A stretch of DNA of 59,043 nt from Tubiluchus corallicola. Its lineage: Eukaryota > Priapulida > Priapulimorpha > Priapulimorphida > Tubiluchidae. The stretch spans positions 1-59,043 of the forward strand of contig JAQGDQ010000374.1 in the NCBI GenBank assembly GCA_030141605.1, read 5' to 3'. A program made the translations under genes and the position numbers. Positions 43,875-54,950 of the stretch are shown here, piece by piece (the first letter of the stretch is position 1; the number at the start of each line of letters is the position of its first letter). Under the pieces are notes generated by a model. The model was not told the origin of the DNA, made no database searches, and saw only the letters and a list, made by a program, of their open reading frames with translations.

Positions 43875-44831
43875 ATGGAAGACATAGTGTACTACTTCAA
43901 ATGCACATCGTGTTCTGAATGCTTCCTGTCTGAGGACATATTTTTTGCACATACTCGAACATGGCACTGCAAGGTCTTAGTTTGTGAAGGGCATAATCCT
44001 GCTGGCGACCCTGCTGATGATGTCTCAGGTTCTGAGACTGTCACGCTTGGTGCAGGTAATTTTCAGGCACCATATCTACCAAAGGATAACCTCGTAAAAC
44101 AAGAAGAAGAATTTGAAGGACTCCCAAAGCGGGACGAAATTTCTATAGAAGCCATATTTGGTGAAGGTAACGAAGGTGATAGATATCCAGCACAGAATAA
44201 TCTCATGAAACAAGAAAAACATTTTGAAGCACTCCCAGAGCAGCACAAAGATTCCATAAGTACCACGTTTGGCGACAGTGACATAAGTGACAGTACATTG
44301 GGTTATGATGATGATGTTTGCATAATTCCAGTGGCTTCAAATTCATGTAATCCTTTTAGTTTTGGCATGCCAAGGGTTACTGGCAGTGATTTTACATTTG
44401 ATTCTGGAGGAAGATTAGGCAATGTTGGCCCAGCAGTGCCAGAACCACCAGGAAAATTGATGCAATGGGGATGGCCAGAAGGTGGTGCTGGTGTTGCTGC
44501 CTCAGGTGGCAGAAGACCAACACCAAAGAAAAGTTCAACACATAAAAGCAAGCCTAGAGGTCCAAGAACTAAACTAGCCAATGTGACTGAAGCTGTTAAA
44601 CCTGGAGAGACACCAATGATGACCATTAGTGATAAGAGGCTTTATAAGTGCAACCTGTGTCACTATCATTCTGAACAGAGGGCCAATTTGGAGAAGCATC
44701 TTAGGAAACATACCGGAGAAAAACCTTTTCATTGTCCTCAGTGTGGAAAGAGTTACAGTGACAACAGCAACTTAATTAAGCATAGAAAGATATGCCTTGC
44801 CCACCACGCATTAACATTTACTGGAAACTGA
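43875..44831 (+). CDS. Zinc-finger gene 3: N-terminal C2H2, linker, one finger pair
   Basis: 318 residues from the family ATG-GAA-GAC; an in-frame GTG at 43851 is not taken as start. The N-terminal finger at 10-31 (FKCTSCSECF ... HTRTWHC) precedes KVLVCEGHNPAG. The linker contains two imperfect repeats of about 36 residues, each centred on a SUMO-type site (LVKQEEEFE near 71 and LMKQEKHFE near 107), and a Gly/Ala/Pro-rich segment near 190-220. A single C2H2+C2HC pair lies at about 256-306 (YKCNLCHY ... KHRKIC). A basic stretch (KSKPRGPRTK) near 225 could be a nuclear signal. The truncated pseudogene at 41820 derives from this gene's lineage. It is a probable transcription regulator with unknown targets. 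Confidence 0.88.
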   Translation: MEDIVYYFKCTSCSECFLSEDIFFAHTRTWHCKVLVCEGHNPAGDPADDVSGSETVTLGAGNFQAPYLPKDNLVKQEEEFEGLPKRDEISIEAIFGEGNEGDRYPAQNNLMKQEKHFEALPEQHKDSISTTFGDSDISDSTLGYDDDVCIIPVASNSCNPFSFGMPRVTGSDFTFDSGGRLGNVGPAVPEPPGKLMQWGWPEGGAGVAASGGRRPTPKKSSTHKSKPRGPRTKLANVTEAVKPGETPMMTISDKRLYKCNLCHYHSEQRANLEKHLRKHTGEKPFHCPQCGKSYSDNSNLIKHRKICLAHHALTFTGN

Positions 44832-45655
44832 CCCACACCATTTTGCATTAGGAGAATCTGGTAACTGTTACAACAACGATTGGTTGGGATTATAACATTA
44901 TTTTTAGTCTGCTGACACTATTCTATCACTTTGATTTGCCAAAGTTTACTGTTTGACAAACGATTCTATCTTTGTGTTAAAACCAATTAGCATTCTAAGT
45001 TTTTAAAATTGCAAGTATTACTTATTGACATACCTAATTTATGGGCTGGTCATACTTGTTTTTCTCTTATTATTTGTGATTTTTTTAACATTATATTAAA
45101 AATGTATCTCCACAGACTTTTTATGTTCATCCCCACTTTTGTCAGTCATCACATTTAAAAAATTCATTTCAGTTTATGGCTTCTAGTATCTATCCGAGGT
45201 TACATTCTTTGTACATAAAAACTTTTCTGTTTGTATTGACTAGGTAATTAATATATTTTATCTATTTAACTGTGTCTCAGTAGACTAGCTAACTGTTAAA
45301 TTTGCTGTTGTCTGGTTCTCTTCCGTTTTTGTAAACACTAGGAACAAGATAAATTGAAACCTGTTTTTTGCTGTCTGTTTTCGCTGTTTACGTATATGCT
45401 GTACAACCAACTCACTTTCCCGAGTGACATGTATATAATATATGTACATACATTGCATACAACACATGTATAAAGTATATCCTCCATAACTACACATGGA
45501 CGATATTTTGACACATTGCATAATAAAAAAAATGATTAGTGAGCTGACTTGTGATGTGTTTGCATAATTCTCACGATTACTTTTCATTTTATCTAAATGA
45601 GGAAGACGCTTCATTGTGTAGATGACTAGCTAAGTTAGGGCTGTTTGTTCGTTAC
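44832..45655. other. Spacer between zinc-finger genes 3 and 4
   Basis: AT-rich with no gene recognised. AATAAA at 45522-45527 is one possible polyadenylation signal for gene 3. The right end precedes the gene 4 acceptor. Confidence 0.35.
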
Positions 45656-45685
45656 AGATTCATATTCAGTTTATGTTTGAATGAG
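45656..45685 (+). promoter_or_regulatory. Splice acceptor and leader of zinc-finger gene 4, with minimal uORF
   Basis: TTTGTTCGTTACAG ends at 45657. The leader contains a four-codon uORF (ATG-TTT-GAA-TGA, 45673-45684) ending one base before the main ATG at 45686. Confidence 0.55.
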
Positions 45686-46585
45686 ATGGAAGAGATACTA
45701 TACTACTTCAAATGCACATCCTGTTCAGAATGTTTCCTTTCTGAGGAGATATTTTTTGCGCACGCCAGAACATGGCATTGCAAGATATTGGTGTGCGAAG
45801 GGCAAAATCCGATAGGAGACAATGTTCGAAAAAACGTGAACAGCACACATGCAGGTAAAACTTTGTTTGACATTTCTGGTGAAGGGTTTTATGACGATAT
45901 TGCTGTGAAACAAGAAGATATTACACCTGAAGATCTGGAAAAGCCTAAACTTAATCAGTACTCTAATGAGAAAGACGGTGTACATGTCAGTGACGATGAT
46001 GATGAGAGTGAAGACCTGTGTACAATAGTGATGGATAGTATGTACTCGTCTGCTAAAGATTATTTACCTTCAGCTGATGTATCATCGCTTGGGTATATGT
46101 CAAGCAATTTGAATGTAGTCCTCAGTGGAATGGACATAAAAACTGAATGCGGTACATTGGCTGATACTAAAGTAATGCCATGCACAGCATCACGAAAACC
46201 TGTTGCTAATAACAGCAGTTATCAAAGGAACTTGCCAGTGTTTGAGACAGGTGCCTCGGCTGCATGTAATTTGCCAAGAAAGACACAGAAAAGCAGGACT
46301 AGCCGAGTACGTAAGTCTGGTGAGCAAAAAATGAGTGATTTCGCTGCTGCTGGAAAAGAGCCAACAATAACTGTAAGTGATAAGAGACTGTTTAAATGCA
46401 GTTTGTGTTTTTACCGCTCAGAATCGATGTCTAATGTAAGAAGACACATCCGAAAACATACAGGCGAGAAACCATTTCAGTGTCCACAGTGTAGAAAGTG
46501 CTTCAGTGACAATGGAAACTTACTCAAACATGTACGGAAATATTGTAAACTGAACGAAAAGCATTTCAATGACAATGCAAACTGA
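45686..46585 (+). CDS. Zinc-finger gene 4: N-terminal C2H2, linker, one finger pair
   Basis: 299 residues from ATG-GAA-GAG; an in-frame TTG at 45677 is not used. The N-terminal finger (FKCTSCSECF ... RTWHC) precedes KILVCEGQNPIG. The linker is acidic (DDDDESEDL near 110) with AVKQED, a SUMO-type site, near 71. A basic segment (KTQKSRTSRVRK) near 205 may direct nuclear import. One pair sits at about 235-288: a C2H2 finger (FKCSLCFYRSE) with a TGEKP linker, then a second finger ending KHVRKYC, one residue longer than the usual C2HC spacing. The last residues KHFNDNAN resemble the start of another decayed finger. It is closest to gene 3 in layout. Confidence 0.88.
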   Translation: MEEILYYFKCTSCSECFLSEEIFFAHARTWHCKILVCEGQNPIGDNVRKNVNSTHAGKTLFDISGEGFYDDIAVKQEDITPEDLEKPKLNQYSNEKDGVHVSDDDDESEDLCTIVMDSMYSSAKDYLPSADVSSLGYMSSNLNVVLSGMDIKTECGTLADTKVMPCTASRKPVANNSSYQRNLPVFETGASAACNLPRKTQKSRTSRVRKSGEQKMSDFAAAGKEPTITVSDKRLFKCSLCFYRSESMSNVRRHIRKHTGEKPFQCPQCRKCFSDNGNLLKHVRKYCKLNEKHFNDNAN

Positions 46586-46770
46586 TTCAAATTCACATTA
46601 AAGTGTTCACTATAATTGAGGAAATATTTGAGCAACACTTGGAACATATACAGCTGCTGCTGAACTGTGCATGGAAACATTTGTAAATTTAATGTAGCCA
46701 TCCTGTGGAAAGCAATTTGGCAGCAACATAAATTTATTCAAGCAATTCGTGGAAAATGTCCTTTTGTAAA
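46586..46770 (+). pseudogene. Relic fingers after the stop of zinc-finger gene 4
   Basis: After the stop the sequence reads, in pieces, like the second finger of the pair. SCGKQFGSNINLFKQF at about 46698-46745 corresponds to CRKCFSDNGNLLKH in the intact gene. Frames are broken. It implies that this gene too once had more fingers. Confidence 0.5.
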
Positions 46771-47408
46771 TGTGTAGTCAAAGGCACATATGCTTGTCAT
46801 CTCCATAATGCAAGATGCATATTTTCTTTCACTAAAGCGGAGTGGCACTAATTGTCTAATGTTTATTTGATAGAATCTTAGTTTCTCTCGTGTTTTAAGT
46901 CTTTCCGCCATATCTTAAAATTTGAATATACAAAAAAGTGAGTCCATTTGTCTTTTGTCATGTATGACAATGTAGCTCGCTTGTTACTCATAATTTTGTG
47001 AGGTAAATTAAATGCGCCAGTGTTTCAGAGGAATGTGCCATTAAGGAATCATCCCGTTTGAGATTATTATTACTTAGTGTACTTTGAATACTAAACTTTT
47101 ATGTTAATGTAAATATATGTGCTTATTTACTTACACTTTTTGTTCTACACTGACTAATGTGTTTGTTGTTGCATATGAAAAGTGACAAAACAACTGTAAT
47201 TGTCACTGCATTGCAAGCAGGATTGATGCTAGGCTTACGGGGATAATTAGTTTGGCAATTTCATTTTTTCGCCGCTTGAACTGTTTTTACTTTCAGCAAT
47301 GACTTTAGTTAATAGTTTTGCTCATGATACGTCTTTAGAGATGATTTTACCTGTAAAGACCTCCTATACTCAACTGCATTGATCCCTTGAGGTTCTTCAA
47401 GCTTCCTG
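46771..47408. other. Noncoding stretch
   Basis: No gene or repeat recognised. Confidence 0.3.
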
Positions 47409-47530
47409 GGTGGTCTTTTAAGTGCAAAAACCCAGAAAAAAGGCTCTCTCTATATATACATATAAACACTCTTATAACATATATATATATACAGCCCTTT
47501 ATACTGGGTTTTTGCAATTAAAAGACCGCC
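47409..47530. repeat. Long imperfect hairpin
   Basis: The left arm (47409-47443) contains GGTCTTTTAAGTGCAAAAAC. The right arm (47494-47530), read on the opposite strand, contains GGTCTTTTAATTGCAAAAAC. The arms are about 35 bp around a TA-rich loop of about 50 bp. It lies next to a Tigger-like MITE end and may be part of it. Confidence 0.7.
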
Positions 47531-47645
47531 GAATTAAAAGACTACCTTATATACCAAGATTTTTATATAGGAAAAACGTTACAAAAAATCGGGACCGGTG
47601 TTGATGGTCCTTTATAAGCGAGTACCTTATACTCGAGGTTCACTG
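47531..47645 (+). mobile_element. Right end of the Tigger-like MITE family seen at 4306-4777
   Basis: About 110 bp match the end of the UFC1 intron 4 element, including AGGAAAAACGTTAC, AATCGGGACC and TATAAGCGAGTACC. The copy ends CTCGAGGTTCACTG and is followed by TA. Confidence 0.7.
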
Positions 47646-47647
47646 TA

Positions 47648-50231
47648 TTATACATATGTGTTTATACTGGAATACTGGCTGACTTAATTGACTTGAAAAT
47701 TAAAATGCGTAATTTGGATTTAGTACTTCTGTTTGTACCAATACAAATAATTATGTTGATATTATTGATAATTGTGCCATATTAATATCGATAGTTATTG
47801 GTATCATATGTCTGTCTAAGATTAGATGAAAAGGTTGTTATTGAGGTTATGTAACACTCGTGTCATGACATAGCTACACGATCTCCAAGATATTTAAGTC
47901 TGTTGTGGAAAAGGATTAAAATTGTCCAAGGACATTGTTATTTCTTTAGTCATAATTCTACGGAATAGGATTCACTGAATTTTAATACTTGTTAAATTAA
48001 ATTGCAAGAATATTCGAATACTACATTACTGTTTTACTCTGTGAGACAGCGTTAACCCGCGTATCTCGTTCTGTGCTAATTAAGAATATTGAATGTAGAA
48101 ATATTTTAAGCGATCAGCACTTATTTAAATATGAGTCGCCCCCTCTTCTGAGGCAAGTGAAGAACACATTGAAATTTGTATTGGCCAGATTAATTGCGTT
48201 CTACTCGATTATTTGTTTATTTATTTAAAATTCCAGATTTTCATTTATTTAGCGATATTTTTCTGCTTAAAGTTACTGTATTTTAATTACGGTTCATATT
48301 TACCATACATGGTCTTTGTAGTGCTAGTTCACTTACATTTACTGTATTAATGTATTATTTCTTATTTTGAATTGCACTATGTACACTTAAATTTGTTTAT
48401 TCAACTAAAAATACCTGTATATATTGTAATTACTGCCCTGTTTAACCATTAAACAGTAAACTTGTTTAGATATATTTTTTGTATTTATAACAATAATTAA
48501 TTGTACAATGTAATTTCATCATGTCACTCAGATCTGTTTGGCAGTGCAGTTTGAAGCGATGGAGAAAAACACAATGAACAGGTCCGTATGTAAATTAGTT
48601 TTGAATAACTGAGGATGAAGATAAAAATTGTACATTACTTGAAGTAAGGATTATGTACGTGATTATGTATGTATACACTAACATGCGTGGAAGACTGGCA
48701 GCCCCTCGGACAATCAGTAGTACTTGTGAAAGTCATTTTTGAAGTTGTTGTTCAGTCACTTTGTTATGATTGAGTTTAGACACAAAGAAGTAGAGAGAGG
48801 AACCAAAAAATCTATAATAAATATTTGCACTGCACACAACAGAAAAGTATTTATTAAACTACAGAAAACATGAGTAACAAAACTGCTGCACTGAACATTG
48901 AGCAAAAACTAGAAAGCAAAAACAATCAGTAAAACCTGTTTCACAGCCAGGTATACAGCAATAGAACTTGACCTATGCAGACTTGCACAGGCTTCACAAC
49001 AACCATTAATTTTAGATAGGGAGAGGACCAGTGTGTATGTATTCACTGGACCATGCATTTATACTGAAGGTAAGTCAGCTGGTAGAATGTAACAAGATTA
49101 GCACATAGATGGCAGCACCCAATTACAATGTACAATTCCAACTTCCACAGTACTACAGCCACTACTGCCGTCTAGAGACGGACATGGGGAGCATATTAAT
49201 TGTTAAGAAATAGTTTCAAATTTTGGGCAGTCAAATGAGATGACATTAAGAGAGTAGCTGACCTTTCCTGGATGTTACAAAGTTAGATTACTTTATTAAA
49301 ATACAAAGATAAATCTTATGTGTAATATAACTAACACACATATATAATACATATATATATATATATATATAATACAGGGAAAATAACTTGAAGGAAACTG
49401 TTCTGATTAATTTTGTAAATCTCGTTTTTTCTTCCATCCTGACTGAAGACATCTACTTTTAATTTTTATCATTCTTTTACTTTGCATTATCTTTGAATTT
49501 TTAATTGGCATTGCCCGGCACGTCAGTGGTATTTGTCAATTTTAGCACGTCCTAGACTTTAATGTAATTTTTTATATTTTGCCTTGTGCATAGCATTTTA
49601 TATGCTCAAACCAAAGGAGAGGGGGTGCAGCTGGTACATTGCTCCAGGCCCCGTGAGGTTCCGGGCGGGGGGAATGAAGTCCCGGGGCTCATATTAAATT
49701 TTGTTCGTCGGCATGACTAGTGTTTTTGTCGGTTCGAATCAGCCCTACTCTGGCTATGCAACGGTAAAGTTAGAAAGCCTAGATTTTGCATAGTTGGACA
49801 ATATTTTTATCGAATTCACCTACATTTAACATTACTTTATATGGACTGTATTTCTACTAGTACTGTAAAACGTGTCAAGCTTTAACTTAGCCTATGCCTG
49901 TTAGGTCTAATATAATAAAATTATGGTGAAATAAACATAAATGTGAAGTCTATAGCGCGCGCAACTGCAAGTTACGCACCAGAGACATTGCTACTTGAAT
50001 CGTGAAAGCAGATTCCGTGCGTGAACTTTGGAAACGATAATTATCTAGTTTTACACGCTACGCTGTTTTACGCTACGTTACTTTATTCTCGGTATACATG
50101 TATATCTCAGTTTCTAAATCGTTAAATTGGAATAATAGCCCTACATTGGACATAAAATTAAAGATTACCAGTGAATTCCACTGAGAAACGTGAAATCAAA
50201 ATTCAGCTTCGGTCGCGGTAAGATTGAAGTG
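47648..50231. other. Long noncoding stretch
   Basis: AT-rich, no gene recognised on either strand. It contains a (TA)n tract at about 49340-49371 and a GC-rich patch at 49615-49690. GGTTCGAATC at about 49733 resembles a tRNA/SINE B box, but no cloverleaf could be drawn. Confidence 0.3.
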
Positions 50232-50345
50232 TAGGCCTTGATTCAATTCAATTTCCATTCAGTTCAGTTTTATTTGCACAAATTCATACAATGTACATTG
50301 GCAAAACAATACAACAGGCTGTGTGTAAAGTTATTTTCATATACA
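50232..50345 (-). mobile_element. 3' tail of a CR1/L2-like non-LTR retrotransposon
   Basis: On the minus strand the segment ends with AATAAAACTGAACTGAAT and GAAATTGAATTGAATC, the pentamer-type tail seen also at 18780-18808. Only the extreme 3' end seems present. Confidence 0.45.
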
Positions 50346-51689
50346 CATTTTTAACGAAAAGACGAAAGGCAAAGACGAAATTTATTTACCGTCGTTCATT
50401 GAACTAGGTTTTGTACTGTGACACTGCATTTTCCCTTCTGGGTCTTCAAAAATTCGTACAAATGTAGGCGACGTTAAGTCTCGCAGAATTTTCAAGAAAT
50501 CAGAATTAAATTACTTTTTGATTACTGACATTAAAGCATAATGATATTCAGCGGTACATGTCTACGAGTTTACTTTAGTGCAAAAAGCTTAACATTAGCT
50601 AATCGATTGTTAAGAACTGACAAACATGTACATGTAGTTCATGCTACTAGTTTGTCGGTTTTAACAATGTTAAATTACTGCCTTATTTCAACTTTATCCG
50701 AAACAATATGTAAGATTATCGTATGCCTAATTGGTTCTCTCCACGCCACATTGTTGTATAAAATATGTTGTATAGAGTATAAAATTCTTATTCAGTTACA
50801 TTTTTAGGAACCTTTTGATGAGATGTATTCGATCTTGTTTTTATAGATTTTATTTTTGTGCGTCATTTTATGTTTTATAGGATCAGCGTAAGTGCGCCTG
50901 CGCCTGCTGATTCCTTCTTTTATTCTATTTTAATAAGTATGTAAAAGTCAATAAAAACAAAAGTCTCAAGTCTCGCATGTAACCCATATTTTATACGAAA
51001 AGGGTGTTCCAAAAGAAACAGTGTTTCAGCAAATGCTATGTATATCAATATTATATCATACAGAATCTAGCAAATGTTGTCATACCAATGCCATTCTAAA
51101 TCATCCATGTTTAATTTAGCCCGTGCAATCGGCTATATAGAATGACTTTTTCACCACATATTGAAAGAAGATTAATATATTATATTTATTAAATAACAGT
51201 CACCTACAACATTGCACAGTGAAGTGGCGTTTACCTAGCATCCGGATGCGGATGCGTTTTGGCGGGGTGCGCAATAGATGCGATCAGTTTATATTGTTTT
51301 CATTGCACCCGTTTATGCAGCTACGTATACGTTATTCACTTTTTGCAGCTATTTCTTATAGACTGTTTTCCGCAAACGAATCCGGAACTACATAACGCCA
51401 CTTAAAACAACAAGCAATTTCATATTCTTAAAAGTGACAAGTCTAGTTCATTTGACTTACGCAGAGGTACCTTGGACTTGGTCTCCTGCAAGAGAGCATA
51501 AGGCATGTATTAGACTATGAGCAAAGGGTAGTGTCATTTGATGGAAGGCAGGCAGTGACCTGTTCGAGGAGTTAGTTCCTTGCTGTCATCCATGGCACAC
51601 AGTGGTAGGCACAACCTTCGTATTGATCATGTCCATGAAATCTTGCTGCTTACTTTTACTTAAGTATACGTATATTTTTATATATGTTG
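50346..51689. other. Noncoding stretch
   Basis: No gene recognised. The 88-codon frame at 50541-50807 has no similarity that I can see. Confidence 0.3.
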
Positions 51690-52750
51690 ATGTTCGTCCT
51701 TCCAATCGAAGATGACCATAGTGACAAGGATAAAGGGTCAGTTTGGGGGGTTGTCATTCCTTTGATGAACTCGAAGGTGATTGACTAGGCCAATTCTGGC
51801 CTGGAAACTTATTTGGCATTTGGCACAGGTGAGGCTGGGTGTTTAGACCTGTTGTTGGGCAATGTCACATGCCTTGCATCTCCTGCGCTTCTCCTCTGCC
51901 TCCTCAATTCTTTTCGCCTCTGCTGTCTTAGCCCATGTGGTGATGGCACTCCGCCATGTTGAGCGATCTTGTGCAGGGGTTTCCATTGAGCGGATATCCA
52001 TGCTGAGCTCCTTGAGTGAGGCCTTCAGGCCGTCTTTGAAGCGTTTCTTTGGTCGTCCAACCTTTCTCTTTCCAGACACAGGTTCTCCATAGAGCATCTT
52101 CTTTGGCATCCAGTTGTCTGGCATGCAAATCACATGTCCTGCCCACCGAACTTAACTTTTGAGGAGGAGTGTATGGATGCTGGGGAGGTCAGCTCTTTTA
52201 AGTACCTCTGTGTCTGGCACCTTGTCCTGTCACTTGATGTACAGGATTTTCCTCAGACAGCCCATGTGAAAGTGGTTAAGCTGTTTTACGTGTCTGCTAT
52301 ATAATGTCCAGGATTCACTGGCATTGAGGAGAGTGGTGATGACGACATCTCTATACACCTTCAATTTTGTGGTGGTTCTGATGCCTCTCCTGTCCCATAC
52401 GTTGGAGCGGAGTCTTCTAAATGAAGCGCTAGCCTTGGCAATTCTGTTGTTGATTTCTGTATCGATGTTGGCTGTGGTAAGGGTGCTCCCCAGGTATGTG
52501 AAGTTGTCAACAGAGGTAAGTTCTTGACCATTCACTAAGATCTTTGGCTGAATCTGTGGGGCATCTGGGGCTGGTTGGTACATAACTTTAGTTTTCTTTG
52601 TAGAGATTGTTAGGCCGTAGTTCTTGCAGGCTGATGCGAAGTGGTCCACCTCTCTTTGCATTTGTTCTTGGGAGGTGGCACTGAGAGTGCAGTCATCAGC
52701 AAAGAGAAAGTCTTTGACTGTGGTTACACGGGTCTTGGTGGTAGCTTGTG
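51690..52750 (-). mobile_element. 5'-truncated RTE-like non-LTR retrotransposon
   Basis: On the minus strand the element enters at RT motif C (FLFADDCTL near 52700) and continues through the thumb (STKKTKVMYQP), YLGSTLT and NASESWTLY. TGA at 52230-52232 and TAA at 52152-52154 interrupt it. It ends with GKRKVGRPKKRFKDGLK, RSTWRSAI and CDIAQQQ-stop (51843). The 3' UTR includes TCGATTGGAAGGACGAACAT, typical of RTE-type elements common in invertebrates and fish. The endonuclease and most RT fingers and palm are absent. Confidence 0.85.
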
Positions 52751-54384
52751 TATATTTGTTTTTGCGCCTAATAAATAATAAATAAATAAAATAAATAAAT
52801 TACTTCGTTTTAATAGAGATAACTGTGGTCCACATGGGATCAGGGAGGGGTCACACACTGGACTTGGTTTTCCTCAGGAGGAGTGAATATGATCTCGTTT
52901 GCTTTGCAGTCACGTGTATGAAGCTGAGCTATCGTAAACAAAAGGCTGGTGACTTATATCCTTTTAATACTAACGGCAGCTGTTTATGAATTCAGCTTGG
53001 AAACCTGAAACAGTTTAAGTACGTTTGATGTTTGCATTCACCGACACTAAACGATCCAATTGAGACCGAAGACGACACATTTTAGTCGTTTTACTCTGTT
53101 AATTCTTCCGCTTAAACAAATTAGTTAATCTATTTGACAGAAGTTGAGCCAGAAGTGATTTTAAGCTTTCACACGTTCATGTGTATTTAAATGGCTTCTT
53201 TGAATGTATTATTCCATTTAGTCATCTACTTCCCATTTCTGGCAGTGGTTGGCTTCCTTTAGCACTTTCTTCACATTCGCCATTACCACAGTAAAAGTTA
53301 GAACTGAGATCGTTTTGCTGCGACAAAATGGCGCAATATTCGCCAACATTTACTTCGAAGCCTTAACAGTGAAATAAGTAATCTAGCAGTAAGTAGTAGT
53401 AAAATCTTTATTTGCCATTTTAAAAACATTGACCGTCATAATAAAAGAGAGACAATCAGTGTTAGTTCATATAAAAAACATACACTGTTCTGGGCAAATA
53501 CGTCTGGTGCAAGCTAAGCTATAAGTGCAACTAGAAATTCAAAAATAAAATATAAACTAGTTTAGTAAGGTCTAAGAAAAATGAAATTATGATTTGAGTA
53601 AGTATCATCGTGTTCGTATGTCGGATATTCAAAACGAGTCATTAAATCTCAAGCAAGCTACTAAAACTAAAACCAGTTACTATACCAAACACATAAACTG
53701 AAACATAGCATGTGTAGTTATAAATAACCAAGTTGGCGTACATTAGTTTTTCTAGTGCCAAATGGATGCTTTTATTTTTCCATTTGCAGTGAACGAGGAA
53801 GCATAATGTTGGTGTGTAATTAATTTTTTCGCTTTGATGTATTAGACCGTTTTGTATATATTTTTTGTGTATATCTCTATCAACCTTGGCCCATTTTCAA
53901 CAGAAAACAGTTCCCCGTTGACATTTCTAATGAGATCCTGTTTACAAGACGTCAGCTAATTGCTCTACCTAGTTCTGCACAGCGTCTAAGAACGCAGTTC
54001 CGTCGTAAACAAGAAAATAAGAGCCGTGGAGCCATTGGGAAATAATTGTAGCGCTTTGTGGTTTAACTTGCGTGGAAGTGCTCATCACTTTGTCAACAGT
54101 TGTGCAATTATTGACTCTCTTGACAGGCGCGTCGGAACATCCTTGATCTGTTCCTACACATTATAGAGTTTACATACAAAATGGATTCGAGGAAAAGGAT
54201 TTTCTGGGCTAACTGTTGCTCCCACACACTCATCCCGGACACAGCCTTGTACGAAGTGGATTCGATTATTAAATCTGTGCCAAATGTTATTGGCATATTT
54301 ATGCCCCTGTGACTCTGAATTGCCACGAAGATCTGCATAAATGCATGCATTATCAACACGAACTTCCCGGGTTCTTGCCCGTTG
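52751..54384. other. Noncoding stretch with decayed-repeat traces
   Basis: AATAAATAAAT tail-like sequence occurs at about 52770-52800. Protein-like words at 53900-54038 (FTRRQLIAL, RLRTQFRRKQ) resemble the front of a LINE open frame but are too short to classify. An AAATAAAG-type tail on the minus strand near 53410 may be another LINE end. No host gene is seen. Confidence 0.3.
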
Positions 54385-54950
54385 AGTAATCAAACAGACA
54401 GATAGACAAACAGACAGACAGATTGATAGATAAACAAACGGATGGATGAAAAAACTGGCTGATGGCAAGATATTTTGATATGGAGGTAAACAAATAAGTA
54501 AATAGGTAGGTAGATAGGTAGGCAGGAAGGCAGGTACGCAAGTACGTAGGCAGTCAAACTTGCAGGCAGGTAATTGTGTAGGCAGTCAAACGTGCAGGCA
54601 GGTAAGTGGGTAGGCAGCTAGGTAGGCAGGTAGCTAGGTAGATAGGTAGGTAGGCAGGCAGGCAGGCAGGCAGGTAGGTAGGTAGGTTTAGGTAGGTAGG
54701 TAAGTAGGTAGGTAAGTAGGTAAATAGATAGAAAGATAGGCAACTAGGTAAGTAGGTAGGTAGCCAGGTAGATAAGTAGGTAGCTAGGTGGCAGGTAAGT
54801 ACTTATGAAGGTAAGTACGTATGATGGTAGATACCTAGGCAAGTAGGTAGGCAGGCGGGCAGGTAGGTAGTAAGTAATTAGTTAAGAAGGCATGCTGACA
54901 AATAGGAAGAGAAGCAGGTAAATAGGCAGGTCGGATAGACAGGCAGACAA
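54385..54950 (+). repeat. Degenerate (GTAG)n / (GCAG)n / (ACAG)n tetranucleotide tract
   Basis: Over 500 bp of GGTA, GGCA and ACAGACAG variants, purine-rich on the plus strand. It begins with CAGACAGATAGA and shades into TAGGTAGGCAGG. Open frames here are repeat artefacts. Confidence 0.95.

Noticed and set aside
49620-49760. tRNA or tRNA-derived SINE suggested by GGTTCGAATC
   Set aside because: No acceptor stem, anticodon arm or A box at the right spacing could be drawn.
53900-54038. Protein-like frame FPVDISNEILFTRRQLIAL ... RRKQ
   Set aside because: It resembles the front of a LINE open frame, but it is too short and lacks any catalytic motif, so no family is claimed.
54108-54468. Overlapping minus-strand frames of 83 and 104 codons
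   Set aside because: No recognisable domain, and one runs into the tetranucleotide repeat.
54385-54950. Possible CRISPR array or telomere repeat
   Set aside because: The units are degenerate 4-mers without spacers, and are not TTAGGG.
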